Origin: Vitrella brassicaformis
Lineage: Eukaryota; Sar; Vitrellaceae
NCBI GenBank assembly: GCA_001179505.1
Contig: CDMY01000608.1
Location: forward strand, 1 to 43,372
Direction: 5' to 3'
DNA: 43,372 nucleotides
Position numbers and translations under genes: made by a program. Positions 19,461-31,000 of the stretch are shown here, one piece after another (the stretch's first letter is position 1; each line of letters opens with the position of its first letter). The notes beneath the pieces were generated by a model. It was not told where the DNA came from. It saw only the letters and a list, made by a program, of their open reading frames with translations, and did no database searches.

Positions 19461-21470
19461 TCAATTCTGCTTTTTGTGTTTTCGTTGCTTCTTGCCCTTC
19501 ATGTGGTTCGCCTCCGACTGCTCACCACCACGATTAATTTTTGGGGTGTCCCACGGCACATTCCCGTTTTGCTGCAGTTGCCTGCTCTCGCTTCGCGCCA
19601 CCTCTGTGGTGTTGGAGCTGACTGCAGCCAACCGACGACCCTCCGGGCAGCCAAGGTTGTCTGGGTCAGACTGAGAAGGAAATAAAACACGTAATCATCA
19701 TTCCTTTGCATTCACGTAATGATTTGGAATAACTCACGAGGGAAGAACAGAGGAAAAAGGGGCTCGTGTCTTCATCTCGCTTCCTCACGAACGATTGTCC
19801 CCTCACTTTGATCACTCCTTCCGTGTGGCCAATCTTGCCGATCCAAAGGAAGAGATTGCCCCTTGGGTCTTCTTCGAAGCTTTCAAAGTCAAGGCTGCCA
19901 GCAGATCACAGAACGAGTAAGCGAAGCCACAAATGTAACATGAACATGAGACATACCAGCATGACTGAAGATTCACGCTTGGAAAGGGCCCTCCGTTGAT
20001 CTGCAGGTCTTCTGCGAGCTTGCTGTAGAATACAGCAAATCCGTCGAAACCCCTTTCGTCTGTGGTGGCAGGACAGGTGCCTGGCAGGAACGCACAAATA
20101 GACAGTCGATGAAGCCAGGCAGGGACGCGCACACGACCACTGACCAGTACAGCACTCCTGGTTGTTGAAGCCCCAAATGATGGATTTGACAAACTGAAAA
20201 CAGCGACAGGATTGCGTGTGGAAGGACGATGTTTTCAACAGTGTTGCCTTCCTTACCTCTTCAGTGTTGCTTTCTATTTCTGCAGCAAGGATCTGAACGA
20301 TTGGAATCGCACTCTGTTCCTCTGTCACTTCGCTTAGCCTACCTCCCACTGAACGTCGACGACATAATCGCTATGAGGAGGCAGATGCTCCCGAACATCT
20401 TTGAGGATCCCATCTTTTTCCTCCAGGAATGAAAGTCGGTTGACGACAAGATCGGTCAGACCTGGGTTGGAGAACGTTTTTGCCGGAAGATCTTCCGGAT
20501 CGAAGAGGTTGAAAACGTCTAAATGAGATTTCACAGAAAAGTTCACGAAAGCCTTTCCCGCCTGAGAGATCGCTCCTCACCCGTGCCACATATGGTATCA
20601 TCCTCGTCGACTTCACCCGCGACGAACTCCTCACCGGTGACAGTGGTGTCCTTGTCGACGTAGCCTAGACACGTACAAGACAGGATAAAAGACGAACGAA
20701 AGACTGCACACGTATGTACCTAATAGGCGGGGCGCCGTGGTATCGTCGAATCTAATCGTCCTCTCAAATCCACACGATTCTTCCGTCTCGGAATCGCACA
20801 GTGTGACATCGTCACCTGGCTTGCGGGCATTCGTCACACGGGTGGCGAGAAGGTCGTAGAATTGGGCCGAGTCTCTATCAGGATCGCTGAAATCGACCGA
20901 GTCTCTAATAACGGATGGCGGGCACGTCAACTGCGGCGAAAGGGACAGGAACAGACCGTCGTTGAGACGAAAGTAACCAAGTGTAGCTTTCCTTTGTCGT
21001 GTCTTTCCCGTCCGCAGACGGATTCAACAGTTCATCAGTCCTCTACACAAACATAGCGCTACCACAGTCATCACATACGGATATGATGTCTCGTGTCTTA
21101 CAAGTTGATGCTCGCGCGAGGGGCAGTCTGCAGCACGAAAGCTTATACAGCACGTGGCATACATTTCTCAGATTCGGGACACCATGCCTTTACTCTTACT
21201 TGAGAAGAAACACTCGCCATCCAAGGATTGCTTCATGGCAACATCGTCCCTCAAAGTCCGATGGAAACGCCAAACGTCGACGAAACAGCATTCCGCTGCG
21301 GTACACTCCTCTTCCTTCACTTCGTTTCCGGCAAAGGATGAGATGCAAACGCGTGCGGGGTCCTCCTTGTCCGGCCCGAAATCCTCACAGAAGAGAGGAT
21401 GGGCTTGTGTCAGCCGGAACACCACGACGCAGAGGTTAAGGAAAGCGAGGAAACACGCCGCCCGTCCCAT
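19461..21470 (-). CDS. secreted cysteine-containing protein of unknown family (member 1)
   Basis: Eleven exons join in frame to 446 aa: 21470-21200, 21127-21102, 21042-21020, 20904-20720, 20664-20581, 20518-20343, 20292-20257, 20193-20145, 20080-19957, 19894-19738 and 19670-19461. Three are micro-exons of 23, 26 and 36 nt. The N-terminus is a signal peptide (MGRAACFLAFLNLCVVVFRL). A cysteine-rich module follows with DPARVC, AECCF, GECFFS and NCPSREHQL. The middle holds FDGFAVFYSKLAEDLQINGG and FLWIGKIGHTEGVIKVRGQS, and the tail is strongly basic (KGKKQRKHKKQN). No known domain is recognised. The module matches the gene at 42625 residue for residue at the cysteines and in intron position and phase. 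The join into exon 4 (acceptor at 20905) was chosen because other options give stops; it is the least certain. Confidence 0.6.
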
Positions 21471-21530
21471 TTTCGAGCTGAAAGCAGAGGTGCTTGTCGA
21501 ACTTTGAAATGTCTATGGAAATCTTTTCTC

Positions 21531-21590
21531 ACAACGCCAAGCGTTTTCCCAACGCCAAGCGTTTTGCCCCAACGCCGAAAACGTTAGTTG
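21531..21590. repeat. CCAACGCCAAGCGTTTT tandem repeat
   Basis: Two exact copies of CAACGCCAAGCGTTTT and a third degenerate one (CCAACGCCGAAAACGTT) about 60 bp upstream of the cysteine-rich gene start. The units are partly palindromic (AACGCC...GGCGTT-like), so protein-binding sites are possible. Confidence 0.7.
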
Positions 21591-21643
21591 GTAGGTAAAT
21601 TGTCACACCCAAATAAGCACAAAAAGACACTTATTCACCCACC

Positions 21644-21693
21644 TAAAACAGGTGAATAAGGAATAGAAACAGGTGAATAAGGAATAGAAACAG
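21644..21693. repeat. 21-bp tandem repeat
   Basis: AAACAGGTGAATAAGGAATAG is repeated twice in full with a partial third copy. Confidence 0.8.
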
Positions 21694-22331
21694 GACCGAA
21701 ACGTGTAATATGTGTGAGACATGAACACATGTCACACTCGCACCAGATCGAGGAAAAACATGAAAAGACCCCACGAACAAAAGCAGCAAGGTCCGTTCGC
21801 TTCCTCCTTTCTCTGCTGTCGTTATTCCCCCGTGGGAGAGCGGGCGACACTGCTTCCGTCTGCATCCACGTCTATATGCTTTCATTTCACCACCACCACA
21901 GCCGCTTTCCCACTCCTCGGCCAGATGTATCCGTGTATGACCGGTCATGCTCGAGCCCTCCCAACTCCGTTGAGGTGAGCAAACATCAGACAGAAGACAG
22001 AGACGTTGAGACACATCGAGATACATTTCTCCCTCTCCGGCACTGGCGGCCCTGGGGTACGGCCTTCATACCCGGGGGCAGTGAGTGACAGCAACCTATC
22101 CCATCCCACAGGCCACGTTTAGATACAAGGAGGTGACGAGACAAAGGAAAGTGAGTTGCAAGCAACATGCATTCATTGTCGTGTCTTAGCGTGAGGGGAT
22201 TGTCGGGCTAAAGGCCGATAAAGGTCCGGCAACACCGGGACTGCTGTCACGGCCTCAGAACGGAGTTGAGAACTACAAGAAGGCGGCCCGCAGCCAGCAG
22301 TCGGCGATTTCCTCTTGTGAATGCTCTTGTG

Positions 22332-22781
22332 TCACCTAGTCTGTCCGTTCGTCACATAAGGGAGGTTTTGACTGTGCATCCACCGGCCTGAGTCGCCGAG
22401 GGATGGATGCGTAGTCCATTTGACAAGGCTGTTGCTCTCACTCACGACAATACCCAAATCAACTTCCTCAGTCTTCTCTCCTTCGACACGAAACAGCTCA
22501 CCCACCTCCTCGGGACCATCCAAAACCTTCCTGCCCTCACGAAGGGCGATCGATGTCTCTTCGTTGACGTGGGCAGCCTTGGGCCGAGGACTGAGGTACT
22601 CATACTGGCCCCCGCCGTACGGACGGGTGTCTCCTTCCTGGACGAATCGTTTTCGGTCGTCCAGCCGAAGTTCAAAGGGATTCCGGTCTGATTGAGTTTT
22701 CGCAGTCTTCGATGCACGAACACTCGATTCCGAGGACGGCACAGTCAAAGATGCACTAAACAACACGAGGAAAAGAGCCAT
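22332..22781 (-). CDS. small secreted protein, unknown
   Basis: 149 aa from ATG at 22781, uninterrupted. The N-terminus MALFLVLFSASLTVPSSESS looks like a signal peptide. The rest is hydrophilic and acidic with no cysteines and no recognised domain (for example REGRKVLDGPEEVGELFRVE). The frame also opens 27 codons upstream without improving the signal. It could be the first exon of a longer gene. It lies between the cysteine-rich gene and repeat B, with no visible functional partner. Confidence 0.4.
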   Translation of the reverse strand: MALFLVLFSASLTVPSSESSVRASKTAKTQSDRNPFELRLDDRKRFVQEGDTRPYGGGQYEYLSPRPKAAHVNEETSIALREGRKVLDGPEEVGELFRVEGEKTEEVDLGIVVSESNSLVKWTTHPSLGDSGRWMHSQNLPYVTNGQTR

Positions 22782-23577
22782 CGGGCAGCGGAAAATGCAG
22801 TTTCTCGGTGTGAAGGCGTCGCTGTCTTTGTGGAAACGTGTGAGAGAAACCTCTGCTCTCATATGTCTCTCTCTCTTCTTGTGTCGTCAATGGATGAGTC
22901 ACAATCGAAAATCAGGGAAAACACCGAAAAACCGGTGTGTAATGGAAAACTGGCTGTTGTGGCGGTGTTTGAGATCTTTTTAGCAGTACTGGCAGGCAGA
23001 GAGTCTGTCGGTCTCTCATGAAATTAACTGTGTCAATCGACTTACTGTCAATGATCACGCGACAAACATGCCAGCACCATCCTCGGCGCCCGCCTGGCGT
23101 ATCCTCCAGTGGCGTCGCCCACGCAACAGACAAACCGAGAACGGACGCACCCCATCACCTGGCTTTATGACTTGTCTGCCCACGCAGCCTTGGTGCGCAG
23201 CTTCTCAACCAGGCGGCTGAAAAAAGCATTGGCCTCTCTACCGACACACACCATCCCCTTTGAGATCTTTTGAAATTACTGCTTTGGGTTTTGGGGGTTT
23301 GCGGGGTTTTACAAAAGAACGCAGACATCAGCCGCATGCCCATGTTCGGACAGGCCTATGTGCAAGATGAGCTTCAATATTGTTGTCGTATTCAAACCAC
23401 AATGTCTGATTGAAAGAACAGAGTGTATTCCTTTGTTTTCCACCGTGACGTCGTTCCAGGTGCGGAGAATACGGTGGAAGGAAGCTCCTGCGTTAACACC
23501 ATCATGTCAATAGAAGGAAACAAATGAAGACAACGGAGCTAGCTGACTATCTCGTCTTTCTCTGATCCCCTTCATCC
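22782..23577. other. intergenic, contains repeat B copy 2
   Basis: No exon with support. A GGTTTTGGGGGTTTGCGGGG G-rich tract is at 23284-23306. Confidence 0.35.
23003..23122 (-). repeat. dispersed repeat B, copy 2
   Basis: Inverted copy of 17422-17541. Both copies can be read as similar short peptides (RGWCW(Y/H)VCRVII), but there is no start, splice context or conserved frame end, so coding is not claimed. Confidence 0.8.
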
Positions 23578-23940
23578 TTAGCCGGGCAGCTTGGCACATA
23601 GAATCGGCCAGCTCTTGCAAAAGCCCTGTAGAGGTCGTGGCCGCTTCGACTTTCCAAGTGGCTTCTTCTCACTATTAACATCCGCACCAGCTGCGTGTCC
23701 ACAGGACTTGTTCCCGGCCATTATCTTCCAGCCGTCTCCAGCTCTGGGTGCCTTTCCTACGACAGGCTCCCTATCGCTCTTGAGAAAGCACATCCCATCA
23801 TCTCCCAGGCCTACGTGGACCCAATAGTTGCACTCCTCCGTGGCTGCGCACCAGTCGGCACAGTCCAGGTACTCCGGGTACCCATGAGTAGCCACCTCCA
23901 GATCGGCACCGGGCGCGTAGTCGAGATTCTCCTCGATAAC
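23566..23940 (-). repeat. duplicated PAN/Apple terminal exon, copy 1
   Basis: About 375 bp almost identical to 27626-28006. It covers the PAN domain, the linker, the stop codon and a few bases beyond it. Upstream coding sequences of the two genes are unrelated. This copy lacks a 9-bp tandem duplication (GGCCCTGTA) present in the other. Confidence 0.9.
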
Positions 23941-26900
23941 GCAAGAGCGTAATCTAGGTTCTCGTCGGGGACGCTGACCTTGGCCGACGACGTCCATGAT
24001 AACCACAAGCCCGTCACCCTTCTTATTCTCGCCCCACAGCTTGACATCGGTGAGTTTCGTGCCATTGATTCGCTGAACGGTTTGAACGACGGGCTCCTCG
24101 TACTCCCCGTCGTCGCTCATATACTTAGTGAAGAGGAACGTTGCAGTGTAGTTCTTGGACGTATCGAGAAAGTTGAGGGGGATGAAAGGGATAACGCGCG
24201 TCTCCACTGTTCCGCTCACGACGCCCAGGAACCATGTGCTATTCGACCGTCTCGCCAGCACGGTAAGGTCTCCTATTATTGATGGAGGAAGGACCCGTGT
24301 CTCGTCCCACACTGTCGGAATCTTCATAATGATGTCACGATAGCTTTGCTCGAGAATTATTTCGGGGTCTTCGACGATGGTCTGCAGGGGTGAAGTGAAT
24401 GTAATTAACGTCGCGACCTGATGGACCTGGGGAAAGTGGCAGGCATTGGGGGCCGATCGACGACGGATCTCCTGCCTTCCATTATCTTGCTGCATTGCAA
24501 ACTTACTAGAGTTGTCGCGCCTCTGAGTGTTTGCAGCGAGAGTGGCGTGTAGTCTCCAGCACCACTTGGGAACCTTCAGGCACATGCACGGATCAAATTG
24601 GTCTGTCTTATGACTGTTTTCATCTACCTCGTGAAGGTGAGTGCAGCGTTGTGTGATGGTGGAATCTTCGTGTCAATCATGGGGTGCGCGTTGACCTGCA
24701 AAGGAGACAAAAGATCCACAATGCAGAGCGCTGGTCTCTCCTGCGTGAGAGATCTATCTGTGTCGCCACCTCCAAACCCCAGATGGCCTCTTGCGTTATC
24801 AGATTCGGATACGTTCGTGCTTCGCCCGTGGTCTTATCTACTCCGTGAAAGTTGAGCAAGAGCTTGCGTTTCTGGACAAATGAATCCATTGACTTGTCCT
24901 GCTGAGCTCGTTTGTTGGCCAGCTTGGCCTCTTTTCTTGCAGAGTGTTCTCTTACAGCTGCTTCGCGACAGATGGTTTCCTGCAGCACGATGGTCGGTAA
25001 AGTGCCGGAACCGAAGAAATCCATCTGCATCAGGAGTCACGCAGGACATGATATACTAACCTTCAACAGTCAGTGCACTTCACCTACCTTTACGCCAACA
25101 GCGCCTGCATCCTCGACACTATCGAGAAACTCCCGAAGGTCTTTGTAATTGTCGGTTGGATCTTCAATGTCTCCGCGGTGTTTCCACAGGAAGACGCCCA
25201 CCCCCCTCTCTTTGCCATACGTTGTGAGGCTCTTGACGCTCCCCCATTTGTCGGGCCACTCTTCCCAACCTGTGTCGGATCAACAGGTTGACACTCTCGC
25301 CCAATTGATTTGGCATATGATCATCTTTCGTCTCCACCTATGTCTACAGTTGCGTATTCAAAGCCAAGCGCGTCTGCGGCATCGATGTAGGCCCATTCAA
25401 TCTCACGGGGACGGTTGTGACACCCACTGGGTGCGGCCTGGTAATGTCCATTAACCCATGCAGCAGCCATAAGCATTAGTGTACGATCATTACCAGGCAG
25501 CTCCACACAGACCTACAGACAAGAAAAGTCATGGAGTCAATGATGAGAAAGCAAAAATGGCCAAGAGTTCCTGGATGTTGGTATCCTGAGACCCACCTTC
25601 CTGGTTTAATGTATGTTGTGTCATTGAAGAGGCCCGGATTTCGCGCCTCCGGGGCCTCGTTGAGGCTGCTCAACATGTCATGGTCGACCAGCTGGTCCAG
25701 GTTTGCCGCCAATTGGATTACTCGCCAAGACGTCTTGACAGGAAGCTGGAGCTCCAAAGGTCCCCACAAGCCCCTGTACTCCCGTACGCTCTGCCTCACT
25801 CTCGTAAGCTCGCTTCTGAAGCCGACGCCATCAGGCAACGCGACGAAGTGAAGGCCCTCCCACCCAAGGAGAGCGGCCCTGTGGCATACACAAAGCCATG
25901 CACGGCACACTACACAATACATGGCTCACTCGGCTATCACACGGTAAGGGAAGGGACCCTGTTTGTCAAGATCCTCAATGGTTACAGGGGGAGAGTAACG
26001 ATCGATTGTGATCCCGTCTTCCAGATGCCGGGACCACAATGATGCTGCTGGAAAACTCATGTACTGACCATTGGCCGACTGCATGTATTACAGACGAAGA
26101 CAAAATGCGTGCGTACTGGATAGATTTGTGTCCCCCACTTTTCTTACGAAGTGGCCGCCTGCGAAGAATATTTGGTCTCGCCTTTCTATCTGTGTCAAGT
26201 GGCAAACGGAGGAAGCAGTTCCCGTTTGTCTCTGCATGTGGTGTGGCTGTATGGTTCTCACAATCCAAGCTCTATCGGTTGCTTCCAGTTCCATCAAGAT
26301 CTCAGACCCGTCGTCCTGAATTTGGACGCGGTCGCCCCAGCCCCCCTGCAGCGGGATGTGATAAGAGAATGCCACGCCTGGGCTGTCACCACCGAACACA
26401 CGAAAATGGACATCGTAGGTTAGGTTGGTTGGAAGATGCCGGACGGTGTAAGACGTGTCAACTGAAAACCAAACAGGAGAAATGCGAAACCAACACTGAG
26501 TCTACATTCACCGCTTTCGCTCTTTGCGACTCGATGAGCTCCTAAGGTGGCGTACGTATCCACCTGTGAGAGGACAGCTGTGAGCAGAACCTTCCAATGT
26601 GCTAACCCATACCTTCCTCATGTGTCGTGCCTCGCTTTCAATCGTAACATTCTCCCCCAGATGACTGCCGTCCTCGAGGACGAACCCAAGAGCCGATGGG
26701 TTCACTATCCGACGAGTTCCAGAAGTCACCATGTACTTGAGCTTGTCATTGGGATCGGTGAAAACCCTTGCCCGGAGCTTGTGTATGGATGGAGCCGAGA
26801 TGGTGGACTGAAACGGTGCAGCATGGGAAAAGCAAAGGCTGAGACAGAGGGAAGCGGCAAAAGCGACCCCTGTCCAGCTGCGGAGGGAAATATCTATCAT
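23578..26900 (-). CDS. secreted glycoside hydrolase family 97 enzyme with C-terminal PAN/Apple domain
   Basis: Eleven exons (26900-26613, 26563-26512, 26461-26262, 26063-25930, 25878-25593, 25512-25338, 25269-25088, 25024-24770, 24695-24628, 24573-24507, 24426-23578) join in frame to 851 aa. A signal peptide (IDISLRSWTGVAFAASLCLS) precedes the GH97 N-domain (KLKYMVTSGTRRIVNPSALG; SPGVAFSYHIPL). The catalytic barrel has EWAYIDAADALGFEYATVDI, GVGVFLWKH and VGVKMDFF. The Asp of KMDFF (about residue 441) sits where retaining GH97 enzymes carry their nucleophile. LLLNFHGVDKTTGEARTYPN and TQEAIWGLE follow, then FTRFPSGAGDYTPL and the C-domain (IPTVWDETRVLPPSIIGDL). Known members cleave alpha-galactosides or alpha-glucosides. 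The PAN domain (about 731-812, with DCADWC and ECNYW) probably binds glycan or protein. An alternative ATG lies at 26915. GH97 is mainly bacterial, so ancient transfer is likely. Confidence 0.85.
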
Positions 26901-27637
26901 GTAGGCGCATACCATGGTCTAACGGCTGATGTGTTATTAACGAAACATGTTTTTCTGTAGCGTCTGGGGTTGCCTTGTCGTTGCGTCCACCACGTTTCTG
27001 CAGTTGCACTTTTCTGTAGCTGATTCCGATGCGGTTCTGCCTGGACACGTCAAGATGTCATTGCCGTCACGTTGCGTGTGCTCCAGCAGATCTCGAGGTG
27101 GCTCTTCCGATCTCAAGCACGCTCCCAACCATCATTCACCAGGCAGTCAAGAGTCAGCGCATCAGTGAGCAAAGCCAATGGGCCCTGTGAGCTCTTCTAC
27201 GGAAGGGAACCTCTCCCAACCAACCTCACTGACTCGCCTTGCTTCAGTGGGTCAAGCATACATAGCTTGGAAGCGAACGGAAAACAACGGATAGTAGCGT
27301 GCCCTGATCAAATGTTTCTTGCCTACTGGCGAGCCACAGCAAAAACGTCAGACCCGGTTGCATTCACGCACACAGCAAGCATAGAGGGGAGATAATGGGA
27401 CGATCCTAGGCGCCAAGACAATCAGGCACACGTTATTCCCCAGATAGATGCCTCTTTTCTGCCTTCCCAACACCAACGCAAGATAAACGGACGAACGGGT
27501 GGAAGAAACACAAGGACAAATCAATGTGAGCATATACAGCGCAAAAACAGCGTCGGCTCTACAGCCCAGGGCAGCCCCTCAGCTCCTGGCGCTTGCTGCA
27601 GTTGTCTTGTGTGTAGAAGCTCTGATGCCCTTCATCC
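26901..27637. other. intergenic between the two PAN-domain genes
   Basis: About 740 bp. It holds the promoter side of the GH97 gene and the 3' side of the next one. A plus-strand frame from 26947 is listed separately. Nothing else was found. Confidence 0.35.
26947..27168 (+). CDS. possible small secreted peptide, divergent to the GH97 gene
   Basis: 73 aa from ATG. MFFCSVWGCLVVASTTFLQL resembles a signal peptide. The remainder is serine/histidine-rich with no known domain. It begins 47 bp from the GH97 start on the opposite strand. With only a short frame and no homologue recognised, chance is quite possible. Confidence 0.2.
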   Translation: MFFCSVWGCLVVASTTFLQLHFSVADSDAVLPGHVKMSLPSRCVCSSRSRGGSSDLKHAPNHHSPGSQESAHQ

Positions 27638-28006
27638 TCAGCCGGGCAGCTTGGCACATAGAATCGGCCAGCTCTTGCAAAAGCCCTGTAGGCCCTGTAG
27701 AGGTCGTGGCCGCTTCGACTTTCCAAGTGGCTTCTTCCCACTATTAACATCCGCACCAGCTGCGTGTCCACAGGACTTGTTCCCGGCCATTATCTTCCAG
27801 CCGTCTCCAGCTTTGGGTGCCTTTCCAACGACAGGCTCCCTATCGCTCTTGAGAAAGCACATCCCATCATCTCCCAGGCCTACGTGGACCCAATAGTTGC
27901 ACTCCTCCGTGGCTGCGCACCAGTCGGCACAGTCCAGGTAGCTCGGGTACCCATGCGTAGCCACCTCCAGATCGGCACCGGGCGCGTAGTCGAGATTCTC
28001 CTCGAT
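27626..28006 (-). repeat. duplicated PAN/Apple terminal exon, copy 2
   Basis: About 381 bp nearly identical to 23566-23940. A 9-bp tandem duplication (GGCCCTGTAGGCCCTGTA) adds three residues near the C-terminus. Similarity stops abruptly just upstream of the PAN domain. Confidence 0.9.
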
Positions 28007-31000
28007 AAAACAGCGCACGGTTTCGTCTCTGTCCTCATCGCCCTTCTCGTCATATTTCCCGTCTTTTTTTTGTCTTCCTTCTTCTTTTTGCCTTCCTGTG
28101 GGGGCCTCTAAGAACATAAAGGCTGCCGGCAGGAGGGCCTGGCTATGGTCTGAAAAGATCACCCGGATGTCAAGAAGTTTTCCGGCTGGCTTGTCATTTT
28201 TCTGCCCTTCTCCCATGACCCCCTCGATACGAGTGTCGTCATAAGCGGCAACTTCGGCTTCCACGCCGCCCACGCTGACCCTCACGGGCTCTCTCCCATT
28301 ACTTGTGAAGCGGCGGCCTCCAAGCGTGAAAGGGACATCGTACCTGAAAATAACAGGTCCGTGGGTTACATGACAAGGAACAGCGGCAACGTAGGAAAAG
28401 CGGCAACGACAGCGGCAATGGAAAAGCGGCAACGTACCTCGCCGGTCCCCGCCACGGAAGGATGTCGTAGAGCACCGGGTCGCCCATCGCGGCCTCATCC
28501 GCTTCGAATTTATCTAGCGATGCCTCGTCGGGAGTGATGATCGTCAGCTCGTCTTTGAGAAAAGAAATCAGGACTATCGAGCAAGCGGGCCCGTACATGA
28601 TGTCGAGGTTCTGCCCTCCGGTGTCACTCGTGAGGACCCTGCTCAAAGAGACAGGTTCTCACGAGAGTACTCTCGAAGGACGTGGCGGCCTACTCGACTG
28701 TCTCATCAGCGTTTTCATTGTCTGGCAAGTCAAGGAAGTATACTGCATCCCTCCATCTTGAAACGAGAATGTCGTCCCGCAGCTTTCCACCGAAACACGT
28801 CCCCCGGTACTCTGTTACTCCTGTCTGACAAGTTGAGACAGTGACTTGTACATACCCGCAGCTACGACCACTGCTGTTCCACCCTCATTAGGCTTACTGT
28901 AGACGAAGGAATCTCCCATCCAGGGGTGTATTCAATGTCGGGCCTCAGGACGTGGTGGTACCTAATGACCAAGAACACGGGGGCTTGGACAGGCGCTGTA
29001 AGGTACCCACGAAAACCAAGAACACGTTACTCACCATTGCTTTTCGTCACCGGCATTCCTTGCTCTTGCTGGATTGGGATGCCCATGATGAGCTCCCTCG
29101 AAGCTTCTGAATATCCTATCGGGTCCCGAAAAGGCTGGGCCGATCACTGGCTGACATTCCTTAGGTTGCTCCCCGTTAGGCACAGTGTAAGGCTTCGGCA
29201 GATAGAGCGGATTCCGGACATTGTATTGAGGAATCTCGTCCCTACAAGGCAGCTCAGGTAGGGTGCAGGTGCAACATCGGATATCTAGCTCATCCGTGCT
29301 TCCTTTACCATGTGTCAAAATCTGCTGCTGTACAACCTGTCCCTCGTGGTTCGCCATTTACAAATGGCCCGAGAGGCTGGTTGGGACCGTTCATGATGAT
29401 GTATGTCTCGCCTGAATGCATATGGACGACATGAATCTACCCATGTGTATGACGCAAGTGCTACAGCCTCTCGCCACGAGTGCACCTTTTGTTGAGTAAG
29501 TAGAGTCGTAGTTGTTCCGCAGCCCTGTCGCCCAGATTGAAATACCCGTCATGCCATCGGCCAAGTCATAGCGGTCTCCCTCGACCTGAAGGTGAGAGCA
29601 GGCGGGTCAGTTGGCTGGTGACTTCGTCGGCCGTTGCACCTGGTTCGGATTCTCAACGGGTTCACGGGTCTTGTGATAGACATATTCAATCTTCCTGCTC
29701 AGATTAGGGTTGTGAACCTCTATCTATGACAAAGGCAAAAACATGATAGCATGTACGACATGTACGTGATTAGCATCCTCAGCTCCATCCGTACCTTCAG
29801 CAGCCCACCGGTCAGGTGAGACTCTGGCAAGCCGCCAAGCCTAGAAGGCCAGTGAAAACGAATAATCATACACTTCACTCTCATGGATTCTATCTGCGCC
29901 GCACCCGCAATCTGGCAACGCAGCGATAGACAAGAGTGGTGTGGAGGCACTCGTCTGGTGTAAATGGTCAACTCACCCGGCCATCCCGCATTTGTTTGTG
30001 AGCCGGCATTCACATACAGGTTCCCCTCGTTGTCGAAGTGCATACCGTTCATGTTATGGTCACCATTGCCATTAGGAAGGCCCTCAATGAGCGTCTCGAT
30101 TATGGAGAAACCGGGACCAGACAGCCGTGAGATTTTCCCAAGAAACGGGGCATAGTCATTCTCTCCATCAAAGCATGGGACCCCCTGCCTCCACTGAAAC
30201 ACCAGAGTTGCATACAGTGCGTGACTCATTGAGATGCCTCACCCAGTAGTAGACCGGTGAGTGCGAGACATAGAGATGCGGATCGGATGGGTCTTGCAGA
30301 GGATCGACTGCAGGCAGAATATGAATTCTGCTACCCCATGTGCCCTTTTCTTTGTGTATTCTGGATGTATGCCCGTGTGTGTGTTTGTCTGTGGGTGTGT
30401 CACATACAGGCGATGCCGATGGGCGAATCGTCGGGGTATCTTTGGTGGATCGCATCATTGACCTTTACAGACTCGCGATCTATCTCGTCATTGCTCGTAA
30501 ACTTCACGCTCAGGAGCTTCCCTGGAGCTGTGCCGACAAAGAAGGTCCGTGCATCTGGGGCCCATGCGCCCGTCAGACCAAACCCTCCCCTGAGGAAGGG
30601 CCGCCAATACAGATCTGGCCAAGAAAGTAGATACTAGCCGAGTCAGGTGCAAACCTTGTGTGTCACCTTCTTCGCTTATTCCATCAGACGCATCCTTGTT
30701 GACCAAATCGAAGAGGCCAGTCAGGAGGGTTTTTGGCGACTTGTACTTGATGTCGCCCATCTGCCCAGCCGCCGAGACCTTCATGGGGTATGCATTGGAT
30801 TCTCCTTTCCTTGTCTCGACTCGAAGCCCACTCGAATCGGTCTCGTCGACCTGAATAGGGTAGAATGATAGAAGGGCGACCGGTCAGTCTCACCTTTTCT
30901 TCCGCTTTGGTAAGTGGAGTCTGACCTGGTGTGTCCGGTATGTGATGCGTGTCGCGCTCCATTCCACTATCCCGGCATTTTCACTGTCACTTTCTGATTC

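Larger units (their letters stand above)
21471..22331. other. intergenic with tandem repeats
   Basis: Contains two short tandem repeats listed separately. No exon is supported. It carries the likely promoter of the cysteine-rich gene just above 21470. Confidence 0.35.

Noticed and set aside
21644-21693. Possible CRISPR-like array
   Set aside because: Only two and a half contiguous copies without spacers, in a eukaryotic context.
24598-26545. Plus-strand frames across the GH97 gene
   Set aside because: Every segment is accounted for by minus-strand exons with GH97 motifs and by their introns.
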